A stretch of DNA of 9,645 nucleotides, taken from an uncultured Oscillospiraceae bacterium (GTDB lineage Bacteria > Bacillota > Clostridia > Oscillospirales > Ruminococcaceae). Position numbers and translations under genes: made by a program. Under the pieces are notes generated by a model, which saw nothing but the letters and a program-made list of their open reading frames with translations, was not told where the DNA came from and made no database searches. The stretch is from assembly GCA_900553955.1 (NCBI GenBank), contig USFO01000064.1:1-9645 (forward strand), read 5' to 3'. Shown piece by piece: positions 1-6,089 of the stretch; positions within the stretch are counted from its first letter, which is position 1; each line of letters opens with the position of its first letter.

Positions 1-131
1 GATGCTCGACTGCCTGAGGCACTTCGTGCCGGCTGAGGTTATTTATTTTAATGCCGCGGCAAAAGGCACATACTTATCAAGGCGGCTCCGCCGCGGCTTA
101 CTCGGCGAGGGCGGCTTCGCCGCAGGCTTGC
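1..131. repeat. GC-rich hairpin cluster downstream of the GNAT gene
   Basis: Three short perfect hairpins with 3-nt loops are visible: GGCAC/GTGCC at 18-30, GCGGC/GCCGC at 82-94, and GCGGC/GCCGC at 111-123. The last two lie inside a direct repeat of about 23 nt (81-103 and 110-133) differing at a few bases. The first hairpin could be a weak plus-strand terminator, since TTATTTATTTTA follows from 39. The pair at 81-133 looks like a REP-type intergenic palindrome and runs up to the GNAT stop codon. No convincing gene is present. Whether the element recurs in the genome cannot be seen here. Confidence 0.45.
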
Positions 132-563
132 TCACATCTCTTTCCCCATAATAATCATGCCGTCGCTTTTGGTGTAGCCGTTTTTGGCGTAGAAATGTTC
201 GTCCTCCTCGGTGGTATAGAAGCTTATGCTCCGAACGCCGCGCGCCATTTCACGCCGCTCAAATTCCCGCACCATAGCGGAGCCGATTCCCCTGCCGCGC
301 AGAGAATTTTTCACGCAAAACTCCTTGATGGCGCAGACAATGCCGTCGTAATACTGTTCCTCCTCGCCGATGAGCATTCCCACAATTTTACTGCCATCCT
401 CGGCGACGATTCCAACGCAGCTTTCGTTGCTCAGGTAGTGTGAAAGGCGTTTTCCGGCGGTTTTTTCCGTCCATTTTTCAAACCACGGCCCGGAATTGAA
501 TGTTTCCGCAAATATTTTTACCAGCTCCGGCAAATCCGCCGGAGCGATCTCTCTGTATTCCAT
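132..563 (-). CDS. GNAT family N-acetyltransferase
   Basis: A 143-residue single-domain Gcn5-related acetyltransferase, predicted to move an acetyl group from acetyl-CoA to an amine; the substrate is unknown. The acetyl-CoA pyrophosphate loop (motif A) is RGRGIG at residues 89-94, in the R/Q-x-x-G-x-G/A form. It follows a hydrophobic strand (residues 76-84) and precedes the motif-B segment FYAKNGY (124-130) that ends many bacterial GNATs. Length is normal for the family and no second domain is visible. The ATG start is set by AAAGGAG six bases upstream. A good promoter sits in the gap upstream (594-622), so the gene is probably transcribed on its own although it lies 45 nt after the DUF4830-like gene. 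The N-terminal NSGPW...KWTEKTA segment resembles uncharacterised clostridial GNATs, so I do not assign a substrate such as an aminoglycoside. Confidence 0.9.
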   Translation of the reverse strand: MEYREIAPADLPELVKIFAETFNSGPWFEKWTEKTAGKRLSHYLSNESCVGIVAEDGSKIVGMLIGEEEQYYDGIVCAIKEFCVKNSLRGRGIGSAMVREFERREMARGVRSISFYTTEEDEHFYAKNGYTKSDGMIIMGKEM

Positions 564-593
564 ATTTTGCTCCTTTGTTTTCGTTCTGCCACA

Positions 594-622
594 ATTATAA
601 CCCGCATTTCACTTTCCGTCAA
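594..622 (-). promoter_or_regulatory. sigma-A type promoter for the GNAT gene
   Basis: On the minus strand, -35 TTGACG (622-617) and a perfect -10 TATAAT (599-594) are separated by exactly 17 nt. The -35 overlaps the last codons of the DUF4830-like gene. Transcription would start about 7 nt further down, giving a short leader with the AAAGGAG ribosome site of the GNAT gene. Confidence 0.75.
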
Positions 623-1070
623 TGCTGCTTTGCCCGCCGCCGGTGTGGGAGGACACATCCGCCGCTATTACCGTTCCCTCGTACACATATAGCGTGGCGA
701 AAGCCTCTCCGCCGCCGGGATAGTTCTTCACGGCGTAGCTGTATTTTTTCACCGTTTTTCCGAGGTACGGCGTCAAATCCATTCCCGCGGCCTTTTGCAG
801 CTCGTTATATTTCGTCAGAACCTCGTCGAACTCCTGCGGAATAACCGTCTCTCCCACGCTGCAAGGCTCTTCCTCCGTCTCCCAGCCGAACGACGAGATA
901 AACTCCGTCCTGCTCTTATTGTCCGTCACACGGCGGGACACGGCCTCCTGCGCGGTTTGCTCCTCCCTCCCGCCGAAAACGAACAGTATAATTCCGATTA
1001 TCACCGCCAGAGCTATGCACGCTCCGCCCAAAATTCGCATCCTCGTGGTCTTAAAGCTTGCCGTAATCAC
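609..1070 (-). CDS. membrane-anchored DUF4830-like protein
   Basis: A 153-residue protein of unknown function. Residues 1-12 are basic, followed by one hydrophobic segment (about 13-33, ILGGACIALAVIIGIILFVF), so it is probably a single-pass membrane protein with most of its mass outside. The exported part, about residues 55-140, has the pattern I associate with the clostridial DUF4830 domain: FISSFGW (57-63), IPQEFDEVLTKYNELQ (77-92), DLTPYLGK (98-105) and a tyrosine-rich strand ending in NYPGG. That assignment is from memory of the family. The start is GTG at 1070, fixed by GGAGGG six bases upstream; no ATG fits as well. It lies between the EF-G-like terminator and the GNAT promoter. No clear promoter is visible in the 72-nt gap, so it may depend on read-through from the GTPase gene. 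Confidence 0.75.
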   Translation of the reverse strand: MITASFKTTRMRILGGACIALAVIIGIILFVFGGREEQTAQEAVSRRVTDNKSRTEFISSFGWETEEEPCSVGETVIPQEFDEVLTKYNELQKAAGMDLTPYLGKTVKKYSYAVKNYPGGGEAFATLYVYEGTVIAADVSSHTGGGQSSIDGK

Positions 1071-1090
1071 AAAAATCCCTCCGCATATAA

Positions 1091-1127
1091 AATAAGTCCC
1101 CGTAAAATATATTACGGGGACGTTATT
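1091..1127 (-). terminator. intrinsic terminator of the EF-G-like gene
   Basis: A perfect 10-bp stem GTCCCCGTAA (1096-1105) / TTACGGGGAC (1112-1121) with a 6-nt loop. Flanking AATAA/TTATT can extend it past a one-base bulge. On the minus strand the stem is followed by TTATTTTATA, a moderately U-rich tail. It lies 15 nt beyond the GTPase stop codon and 26 nt before the DUF4830-like start, so incomplete termination could still feed the next gene. Confidence 0.7.
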
Positions 1128-1142
1128 TCTATTCGGGAAAGA

Positions 1143-3212
1143 TTATTCCTTGTCGTCAGTCATCCACTGCTTTGCTTCTTCGATAACGGCGGCTTCAAGC
1201 TGCTTCGGAAGCTCTTCATAGCGTGCAAACTCAAGGCTGAAGGAACCTCTGCCCTGGGTCATGGAACGCATAACGGTGGTGAAGTCGGACATTTCACTCA
1301 TCGGAACTTCCGCCTCAACAACGGAGTAGCCTTCTTCCTCTTCGGAGGGAGTCATGCCGAGAACACGGCCGCGGCGCTTGTTAACTTCACCGAGGACGTC
1401 GCCGGTGTTGCTGTCCGGAACAAGAACCTTCAGAGTGCCGATCGGCTCAAGCAGAACGGGACCTGCCTGGACGATACCTGCTTTATAAGCAAGTCTTGCA
1501 GCCATCTGGAAGGACATATCGTTGGAGTCAACGGGGTGGTAAGAACCGTCCACAAGTCTGGCAAGAACGCCGACCATGGGATAACCGGCAAGCATACCGA
1601 CCTTGCAGGCCTCGCGCAGACCTTTTTCAACAGCCGGGAAGAAGTTTCTCGGAACAGAGCCGCCGAATACGGCTTCCTCGAATACCATATCTTCGCTGTC
1701 GGTAGGCTCGAATTCGACCCAAACATCGCCGTACTGACCGTGGCCGCCGGACTGTTTCTTATGTTTACCCTGAACCTTAACTTTCTTGCGGATGGTCTCG
1801 CGGTATGCTACACGCGGTTTCTCCAGTCCGAGTTCAACGCCGAATTTGGATTTGAGCTTGCTGATAACAACGTCAAGATGCTGTTCGCCGAGACCGGAGA
1901 GAATCTGCTGTTTGGTTTCGGGGTTCATCTCAAAGCTGAGGGTTGCGTCTTCTTCCATAAGACGTGCAATGGAGGAAGCGGTCTTGCTGTCGTCGCCTTT
2001 GCCCTTGGTGTATGCCGCCATTCTGAAGCAGGGAGCCGGGAATTCGGTCTTCTTGAAAGAAACAACTCTTCTGGGGTCGCAAAGGGTGTCGCCGGTGGCT
2101 GCTTCGGCAAGCTTGGTGATAGCGCCGATGTCGCCTGCGGTGATGCAGTCAACAGGTTCCTGAGTTTTGCCGTGCATAAGTACGAGTTTTCCAAGGCGCT
2201 CCTGGCTGCCGGTTCTGGAATCGACAGGGGTTGCTGCGGTGGCAAGAGTGCCGGCGATAACTTTTACGAAAGAAAGCTTGCCAACGAACGGGTCGGCAAC
2301 GGTTTTGAATACATACGCTGCAAGAGGAGCATCTGCTTCGCATTTTACAAGAACTTCCTTGCCCTCGGCATCGGTAGCAACTTCGGAAGCGGCTTCTGCT
2401 GCGGATGGGAATACTTTCTTGATGGAGGTCATAAAGAGCTCTACGCCTTTAAGGGTAAGCGCATCGCCGCAATATACAGGGGCGATGGTTCCGTCTTTAA
2501 GGCCGGCTTTAAGGCCCTGAATTCTTTCTTCCTCGGTGAAGGGTTCATCAGCGAAGAATTTTTCCATAAGCTCGTCAGCAGTGTTGGCAATGGCTTCGTT
2601 CATTGCCGCGCGAATTTCTTCAAGGCGGTCGTCGGAAGGCATATCAACTTCACTTGCTTTGCCCTTTGCGTCAAATTTAAATGCCTTTTCTGTGATCATG
2701 TTTACATAAATATCGCCAACCGGAACGGTTACCGGGCAGACGCAATCGCCGAATTTGCCTTTCAGGCTTTCAAATGCTTTATAGAAATCGGCGTTTTCCT
2801 GATCCATTTTAGAAATGAAAAACGCTTTTGCTTTTTTAGTTTTGGTTGCAAGCTTCCAAGCTTTTTCAGTGCCGACAAGCACGCCGGATTTTGCGGAAAG
2901 AGTAATGATTACTGCGTCAGCGGCGCGTACTCCTTCGTGGAATCCGCCGGCAAAGTCAAACAGTCCGGGAGTGTCGATTACATTTACCTTAACGCCGTCG
3001 TGCTCAAAAGGAGCAACAGCGGAGGAAACGGAAATTTTACGTTTAATTTCTTCCGGGTCAAAGTCGCAAACGGTATTGCCGTCGGCAATGTTGCCAAGAC
3101 GGTCGGTAGCGCCGGCAATATAAAGCATTGCCTCCGCCAGAGAAGTTTTACCATCAGAACCGTGACCCGCAAGGGCAATGTTTCTGATATTTTCAGCTGT
3201 GTACTGTTTCAA
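1143..3212 (-). CDS. EF-G-like translational GTPase (EF-G2 type paralogue)
   Basis: A 689-residue, full-length protein with EF-G architecture: G domain (about 7-275), beta-barrel domain II (from PLAAYVFKT at 296), domain III (from about 392), domain IV with the HKKQSGGHGQYGDVW region (484-498), and domain V ending in MTQGRGSFSLEF (651-662). It matches the EF-G-like/EF-G2 family rather than canonical FusA. The P-loop is GHGSDGKTS (16-24), not AHIDAGKTT. G3 is DTPGLFDF (80-87), with Leu84 where canonical EF-G has the catalytic His. G4 is SKMD (134-137) instead of NKMD. The switch I RGIT motif reads RKIS (58-61). Weak or altered GTP hydrolysis is inferred; the role in translation is unknown. The start is TTG at 3212 with AAGGGG about 10 nt upstream; the next in-frame ATG would remove the P-loop. 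It has its own promoter and terminator, and no str-operon neighbours (rpsL, rpsG, tuf), which fits a paralogue. Confidence 0.9.
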   Translation of the reverse strand: MKQYTAENIRNIALAGHGSDGKTSLAEAMLYIAGATDRLGNIADGNTVCDFDPEEIKRKISVSSAVAPFEHDGVKVNVIDTPGLFDFAGGFHEGVRAADAVIITLSAKSGVLVGTEKAWKLATKTKKAKAFFISKMDQENADFYKAFESLKGKFGDCVCPVTVPVGDIYVNMITEKAFKFDAKGKASEVDMPSDDRLEEIRAAMNEAIANTADELMEKFFADEPFTEEERIQGLKAGLKDGTIAPVYCGDALTLKGVELFMTSIKKVFPSAAEAASEVATDAEGKEVLVKCEADAPLAAYVFKTVADPFVGKLSFVKVIAGTLATAATPVDSRTGSQERLGKLVLMHGKTQEPVDCITAGDIGAITKLAEAATGDTLCDPRRVVSFKKTEFPAPCFRMAAYTKGKGDDSKTASSIARLMEEDATLSFEMNPETKQQILSGLGEQHLDVVISKLKSKFGVELGLEKPRVAYRETIRKKVKVQGKHKKQSGGHGQYGDVWVEFEPTDSEDMVFEEAVFGGSVPRNFFPAVEKGLREACKVGMLAGYPMVGVLARLVDGSYHPVDSNDMSFQMAARLAYKAGIVQAGPVLLEPIGTLKVLVPDSNTGDVLGEVNKRRGRVLGMTPSEEEEGYSVVEAEVPMSEMSDFTTVMRSMTQGRGSFSLEFARYEELPKQLEAAVIEEAKQWMTDDKE

Positions 3213-3513
3213 AGCAAATAATCCCCTTTCACGATGTGTCGTACGCGACTATTATAACAGAATATGCCTACGTTTTGCAATATAATTCATAAAAAAAGTT
3301 CCCACTCCCGAAAAAAAACCCTTTATTCCGCATAAAATTAAATTTTTCACGGCTTATTTAAGCCATTTTTCACTCCTTTCGCGCTTCTTAAAAATTTTTT
3401 AAAAATTTGTTCTGCAACACTTTCGTCAAAATGCGACACTATATATTAAGTAAAACAGATTTCATACGAATGCGGCCTGCGGCCGCCCGGCATATATCAA
3501 GAGGTGAATTTCT
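3213..3513. other. AT-rich divergent intergenic region
   Basis: About 300 nt without a gene, between the leftward GTPase gene and the rightward XRE gene. It holds the GTPase promoter (3251-3280), long A and T runs around 3292-3318 and 3389-3407 likely to bend DNA, and a small hairpin GGCTT/AAGCC (3351-3364) followed by ATTTTT. It also holds a direct repeat TGCRACACT at 3413-3421 and 3432-3440, 19 nt apart. A hairpin GCGGCC/GGCCGC with a 3-nt loop (3472-3486) lies just before the XRE ribosome site. A possible plus-strand -10, TATATT at 3442-3447, lacks a clear -35. The direct repeat overlaps this putative promoter and could be an XRE operator, which is inference. Confidence 0.6.
3251..3280 (-). 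promoter_or_regulatory. promoter of the EF-G-like gene
   Basis: On the minus strand a perfect -10 TATAAT (3256-3251) is preceded by TGT, making an extended -10. A -35 of TTGCAA (3280-3275) lies 18 nt upstream. The leader to the TTG start is about 30 nt and contains an imperfect palindrome (GTCG/CGAC around 3239-3250) and the AAGGGG ribosome site. Confidence 0.75.
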
Positions 3514-3756
3514 TTGAAAAAAAACAGCATACTGAAGGAACTTCGGCGACAAAAACGAATTACGCAATTTGAGCTTGCAGAAGCTCTTAACATATCGCAA
3601 ACTTCCGTCAGCAAATACGAACGCGGCGTTACGCAGCCGGATCTTAACGTGATTGTTTCAATGTCAGACTACTTCGGCGTTTCCGTTGATATGCTTGTCC
3701 GCGGCTTTTGCTCCACGCAGGCGGAGTTCCGCGCGCTGCAAGGCGGCCGCCAATAA
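3514..3756 (+). CDS. XRE/Cro-CI family transcriptional regulator
   Basis: An 80-residue protein that is almost entirely one helix-turn-helix domain of the lambda Cro/CI (XRE) type, expected to bind DNA as a dimer. The domain spans about residues 6-62. Helix 2 is QFELAEAL (18-25) and the recognition helix is around QTSVSKYERG (29-38), followed by the conserved QPDL and the hydrophobic helix-4/5 segment IVSMSDYFGVSVDMLV. The C-terminal 18 residues carry no further domain, so no sensory module is visible. The start is TTG at 3514, chosen because GAGGTGA lies 7 nt upstream and the domain begins at once; no in-frame ATG precedes it. It is the only plus-strand gene, divergent from the EF-G-like gene, and ends at a strong terminator. 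Its targets are unknown; autoregulation or control of the divergent gene is plausible. Confidence 0.9.
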   Translation: MKKNSILKELRRQKRITQFELAEALNISQTSVSKYERGVTQPDLNVIVSMSDYFGVSVDMLVRGFCSTQAEFRALQGGRQ

Positions 3757-3820
3757 AAAACGAATTCTTCATACATTTTTATCTTCTTCCTTTTCTTTTT
3801 TGTTCTGCGCAACAGCGCAC

Positions 3821-3877
3821 GCAAACGGCGCCCCGATTCATTCCTCGGGGCGCCGTTTGCGTTTTATCTGTTTTAAC
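3821..3877 (+). terminator. strong intrinsic terminator of the XRE gene
   Basis: A perfect 16-bp stem, GCAAACGGCGCCCCGA (3821-3836) / TCGGGGCGCCGTTTGC (3845-3860), with an 8-nt loop. It is followed on the plus strand by GTTTTATCTGTTTT. On the minus strand it is followed by a purine-rich stretch, so it mainly serves the XRE transcript. It also separates that gene from the convergent ddh gene, whose stop lies at 4015. Confidence 0.85.
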
Positions 3878-4014
3878 AATGCGGCGCGAAGCAGCGCTTC
3901 GGCTCCCTCTGATGAAAACGCCGGATTTTACTGCTGCAAAGCAGCCACAAAAGCCGCGATATTTTTTGTTTGCCAAGCACCCGCTAATCGACGGCATTCG
4001 CCATTCGGCACAAT
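3861..4014. other. convergent intergenic spacer with small hairpins
   Basis: A short spacer between the XRE terminator and the end of ddh. It contains small inverted repeats, GAAGC/GCTTC around 3888-3900 and CTGCT/AGCAG around 3931-3945, beside a CGGCTCCCTCTGATG-type stretch. No gene is convincing. The stretch could be a decayed intergenic repeat, but a single copy cannot show that. Confidence 0.35.
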
Positions 4015-4893
4015 TCACAGTACCCGCTCAATCCCGCCGCAGAAAAGCTCCGCCGGAGAAAGCTCCGGCAGCAGATAACAGCCCGGGCGGCGGCGGAAAC
4101 CCGCTCGCAGTGCCGCAAGCATAATCTGCGCCGTTGCCGCTGGGTTGTTGATGCTCATTTCAAACGCAATCCGCTGGTTCGGTTCTCCAAAAGCAAGCCC
4201 CTCCCGCACAATTTTAACTCTGTGAGCACGGCTTTGGTACGGTGTGATGTCATCGACAAAGATAACATGCGTTTCGTCGTGCTCAAAATATCCGTCGTGC
4301 AAAATTGCTTTTTCAACCACCGCCGGGTCAGCGCCGGGCTTGAGCACGGCGTAAACCTGCCGTGCGTGGCTGTCGCCGCCCGCCGGAATGGTTACAGCCA
4401 CCGCGTCAAGAATGCCATCAATGGCTTTTGCGGCTGCGCTGTGCCCCATGCTCACTCCGGGGCCGAACTGTGTGTGGGTTATCCCGTATGGCAGCGCCGC
4501 CGCCATCAGTGCGCGCACGACGGAATCCAATCCCGGATCCCACCCTGCCCCGGTTATTGCCACCGCGCCGCCGTGTACCGCCGCCTCGTGCAGATCCCGT
4601 CGAATATTCGGCAGCTCATCATGCAGGTCGCAGGCATCAACCGTATTTATTCCCATTCCAAGTAAATATTTCGCCGCGGCGGCGCTTCTACGGGACGGAA
4701 CACAGATAATCACGCCGTCCGGCAGCGTCGGCAGTCGCTCTGCGGCGTTCGCTACCGGCACATTGATAAATTCCTTCACCGTGTCCTCCTGCCTGCGAAT
4801 GAACCCGCAAAGCCTCATATCCTCAGCCGCAAGCACCGCCCGCGCCGCGTAAATTCCGACGTTGCCCGCACCCATTATCGCAATATTTTTCAT
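4015..4893 (-). CDS. ddh: meso-diaminopimelate D-dehydrogenase
   Basis: A 292-residue cytosolic NADP-dependent oxidoreductase (EC 1.4.1.16). It makes meso-2,6-diaminopimelate from tetrahydrodipicolinate and ammonia in one step, supplying lysine and, usually, peptidoglycan. The Rossmann dinucleotide loop is GAGNVG (8-13). Family signatures follow: a VDACDLHDELP segment (85-95) matching the substrate-binding VDTYD..R region, TGAGWDPG (114-121), FGPGVSMGHS (143-152), and the closing SINNPAATAQIMLAA segment (247-261). Length is close to the roughly 300-residue shorter Ddh subtype. GHS is followed by Ala153 where the Corynebacterium enzyme has Asp. An ATG at 4917 is also open, but the start at 4893 is preferred: it begins directly with the Rossmann strand and has GGGGGTG 6 nt upstream. 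That site lies inside a terminator-like hairpin (4895-4935), and the leader carries TTGAGCAC repeats. No other lysine gene is nearby. Confidence 0.9.
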   Translation of the reverse strand: MKNIAIMGAGNVGIYAARAVLAAEDMRLCGFIRRQEDTVKEFINVPVANAAERLPTLPDGVIICVPSRRSAAAAKYLLGMGINTVDACDLHDELPNIRRDLHEAAVHGGAVAITGAGWDPGLDSVVRALMAAALPYGITHTQFGPGVSMGHSAAAKAIDGILDAVAVTIPAGGDSHARQVYAVLKPGADPAVVEKAILHDGYFEHDETHVIFVDDITPYQSRAHRVKIVREGLAFGEPNQRIAFEMSINNPAATAQIMLAALRAGFRRRPGCYLLPELSPAELFCGGIERVL

Positions 4894-4894
4894 A

Positions 4895-4935
4895 AAAAAC
4901 ACCCCCATATCCGTCAAGAATATGCGGGTGTTTTT
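4895..4935 (-). promoter_or_regulatory. terminator-like hairpin burying the ddh ribosome site
   Basis: The left arm AAAAACACCC (4895-4904) pairs perfectly with GGGTGTTTTT (4926-4935). After one C-C mismatch the stem continues with five pairs, CATAT (4906-4910) to ATATG (4920-4924), and a 9-nt loop. On the minus strand the 3' arm carries the GGGGGTG ribosome site and ends in six U just before the ATG of ddh. It is therefore either the terminator of the pqqD-like operon, an attenuator of ddh, or a ribosome-site occluder. On the plus strand it also ends in a T-run, so it could act in both directions. Confidence 0.7.
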
Positions 4936-4950
4936 CTATTTATGTGTTCT

Positions 4951-5010
4951 GTGCTCAAAATTTTAGTGTCGTGCTCAAAACACGCTCAAATTATAAAGCT
5001 CCGTGCTCAA
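4951..5010. repeat. cluster of GTGCTCAA repeats in the ddh leader
   Basis: The octamer GTGCTCAA occurs exactly at 4951-4958, 4971-4978 and 5003-5010, the first two as GTGCTCAAAA 20 nt apart. A diverged copy, ACGCTCAA, is at 4982-4989. On the minus strand these read TTGAGCAC and flank a TATAAT box (4995-4990) that could be the ddh -10; no good -35 is visible. Position suggests operator sites, but the same octamer also lies in nearby coding sequence. Confidence 0.6.
4990..4995 (-). promoter_or_regulatory. possible -10 box upstream of ddh
   Basis: A perfect minus-strand TATAAT about 97 nt before the ddh start, within the GTGCTCAA cluster. No recognisable -35 lies 16-18 nt upstream (only A/T-rich sequence), so activator dependence or chance are both possible. 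Confidence 0.35.
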
Positions 5011-5042
5011 GATTTTATTCCATATTCAAGCGCTGCTTTATT

Positions 5043-5318
5043 CTATAACATAATAACATAGCCTGCGCTTTGCAGCACTTTTATAAAATCGAGTATGCCA
5101 TCGCGCGCTTCCTCAGGCGAAATTCCATATTCTGCGGCGGTTTTTGCGGCCATTTCCGCAAGGCTGTTGCCCTGTTCGAGCATGCGCCACACAAAAGCGC
5201 CAGTTTCGTTCACTTCTTTTATTGCAGGCACCTTTTCCGATGCTCTCCGGGTCGCGACAAGCAAATTTTCATTACACACGGTAGCAAGCGTCACTCCGCT
5301 AAGCAGCTTATACTCCAT
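5043..5318 (-). CDS. PqqD-family protein (RiPP recognition element)
   Basis: A 91-residue small winged-helix protein of the PqqD superfamily. Members bind the leader of a ribosomally made peptide and present it to a modifying enzyme. The beta-rich N-terminal half (about 3-33) is followed by the family signature VNETGAFVWRML (36-47), then helices around SLAEMAAKTAAEYGISPEEARDG and DFIKVLQSAGYV, ending at residue 91. Length is normal for a stand-alone PqqD protein. The ATG at 5318 overlaps the kinase gene by 11 nt and has AAGGAG about 11 nt upstream, so the two are surely one transcript and probably translationally coupled. No PQQ biosynthesis gene (pqqA, B, C, E) is present, so it is not the PQQ enzyme. 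Together with the kinase and the 59-residue peptide it suggests leader-guided peptide modification. It ends the operon before the hairpin at 4895-4935. Confidence 0.85.
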   Translation of the reverse strand: MEYKLLSGVTLATVCNENLLVATRRASEKVPAIKEVNETGAFVWRMLEQGNSLAEMAAKTAAEYGISPEEARDGILDFIKVLQSAGYVIML

Positions 5319-6036
5319 TTTTGAATATCTCCTTTTCCAGTGTTTCGTGGCAAAGAAGCGTCGATTCCTCGTCGCCGCGGTTTTTAAGCAGCCATACCGG
5401 TGCCGTGCTCAAGAGTCGGTGCTCAAGTGAGCACACCGCCAAAAGCTGCTCCGTCGTTTCCCTTGCAAACATAAATTGCATGTAAACCCGCCCGGCAGCC
5501 TTCTTTGCGGAAAGTCGGCATATACTGTTTTCTGCCGCCTGCTCCAGCAGAATTATTCCGCCAAGCGGTGCTGTTATGCGGTTTCCCATGTTTTCCTTGC
5601 CGCGCCATGGTGACGGAAAAACAAGCACGCCGCATTCGTCAATTTTGAGCACCGCCTTGTCGCCGTTGAGCATCTGCACTTCATTGCCAAAAAGCATTTT
5701 CCATAATCTGTACTGCGTGGTTTTGCCCGTGCCGCTCGGCGCGGCGAAAAGCCACGCTTTTTGCCGCCATACAAATGCGGCGCAGTGAAACACCGCCCGC
5801 CCGAACGGCAGCAGCGCCGTTCCCGCGGCAGCGCTTATTTCCGTTTCCTCTATGTAGGCGTCAGAAGCTCCGTAATCATAAAATTTTCTTGCGGCTGCGA
5901 TTTTTTCGGCAGGCACCGCCGCCGTCGCCAAGGGCGGGTTCTCCGTCAAAAAATCCTCATAGCTGCTCAAATAATCCGCGTGCTCAAGGGAGATTTCCAC
6001 CGGCACGCCACCCAAATCCACCGTTCTTTTATACAT
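5308..6036 (-). CDS. HPr kinase/PEP carboxykinase-fold kinase
   Basis: A 242-residue soluble protein with an ATP-binding fold of the HPr kinase/PEPCK superfamily, expected to phosphorylate a Ser or Thr of a peptide or protein. The P-loop is APSGTGKTT (99-107, Lys105). It is followed by NGDK (124-127), at the place of the HprK metal-binding acidic residues, and by SPWRGKE (142-148) plus N152 and APLGGI (156-161), typical of PEPCK-like stand-alone kinases. The N-terminal domain of true HprK is absent, so it is not the catabolite-control HPr kinase. An ATG at 6093 is also in frame and overlaps the peptide stop as ATGA. I prefer ATG 6036 because GGGAGAGG lies just upstream and the extra 19 codons are mostly a terminator-like hairpin. 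It lies between the peptide and pqqD-like genes, like the kinases that phosphorylate paeninodin-type lasso precursors. The substrate is probably the 59-residue peptide, which is inference. Confidence 0.82.
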   Translation of the reverse strand: MYKRTVDLGGVPVEISLEHADYLSSYEDFLTENPPLATAAVPAEKIAAARKFYDYGASDAYIEETEISAAAGTALLPFGRAVFHCAAFVWRQKAWLFAAPSGTGKTTQYRLWKMLFGNEVQMLNGDKAVLKIDECGVLVFPSPWRGKENMGNRITAPLGGIILLEQAAENSICRLSAKKAAGRVYMQFMFARETTEQLLAVCSLEHRLLSTAPVWLLKNRGDEESTLLCHETLEKEIFKNGV

Positions 6037-6049
6037 AGCCTCTCCCGAT

Positions 6050-6086
6050 GCAAAAGGCGGCGGAGTTTCCTTCCGCCGCCTTTTGC
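6050..6086 (-). terminator. perfect hairpin between peptide and kinase genes
   Basis: A perfect 15-bp stem, GCAAAAGGCGGCGGA (6050-6064) / TCCGCCGCCTTTTGC (6072-6086), with a 7-nt loop. It starts 3 nt after the peptide stop codon and ends 13 nt before the preferred kinase start. Read on the minus strand, the 3' arm contains four U. The short U-run suggests a partial terminator or an RNA-processing or stabilising hairpin that lowers kinase and pqqD output relative to the peptide. Confidence 0.7.
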
Positions 6087-6089
6087 CAA

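Noticed and set aside
3..150. Plus-strand frame of about 48 codons at the left edge
   Set aside because: It is formed from the hairpin repeats, overlaps the end of the GNAT gene and has no ribosome site in view. A decayed gene tail cannot be fully excluded because the window begins here.
795..3221. Long plus-strand open frame of about 800 codons opposite the EF-G-like gene
   Set aside because: It is antisense to a full-length gene with all EF-G domains; the translation shows no domain and it has no ribosome site. It results from codon bias in the real gene.
3779..4018. 79-codon minus-strand frame starting GTG over the ddh stop codon
   Set aside because: It lacks a good ribosome site and runs straight through the perfect 16-bp XRE terminator stem; the product is Cys/Arg/Ala-rich with no family resemblance.
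4895..5040. Lysine riboswitch upstream of ddh
   Set aside because: The leader is too short and A/T-rich, with only one hairpin and octamer repeats; the five-helix lysine aptamer features were not found.
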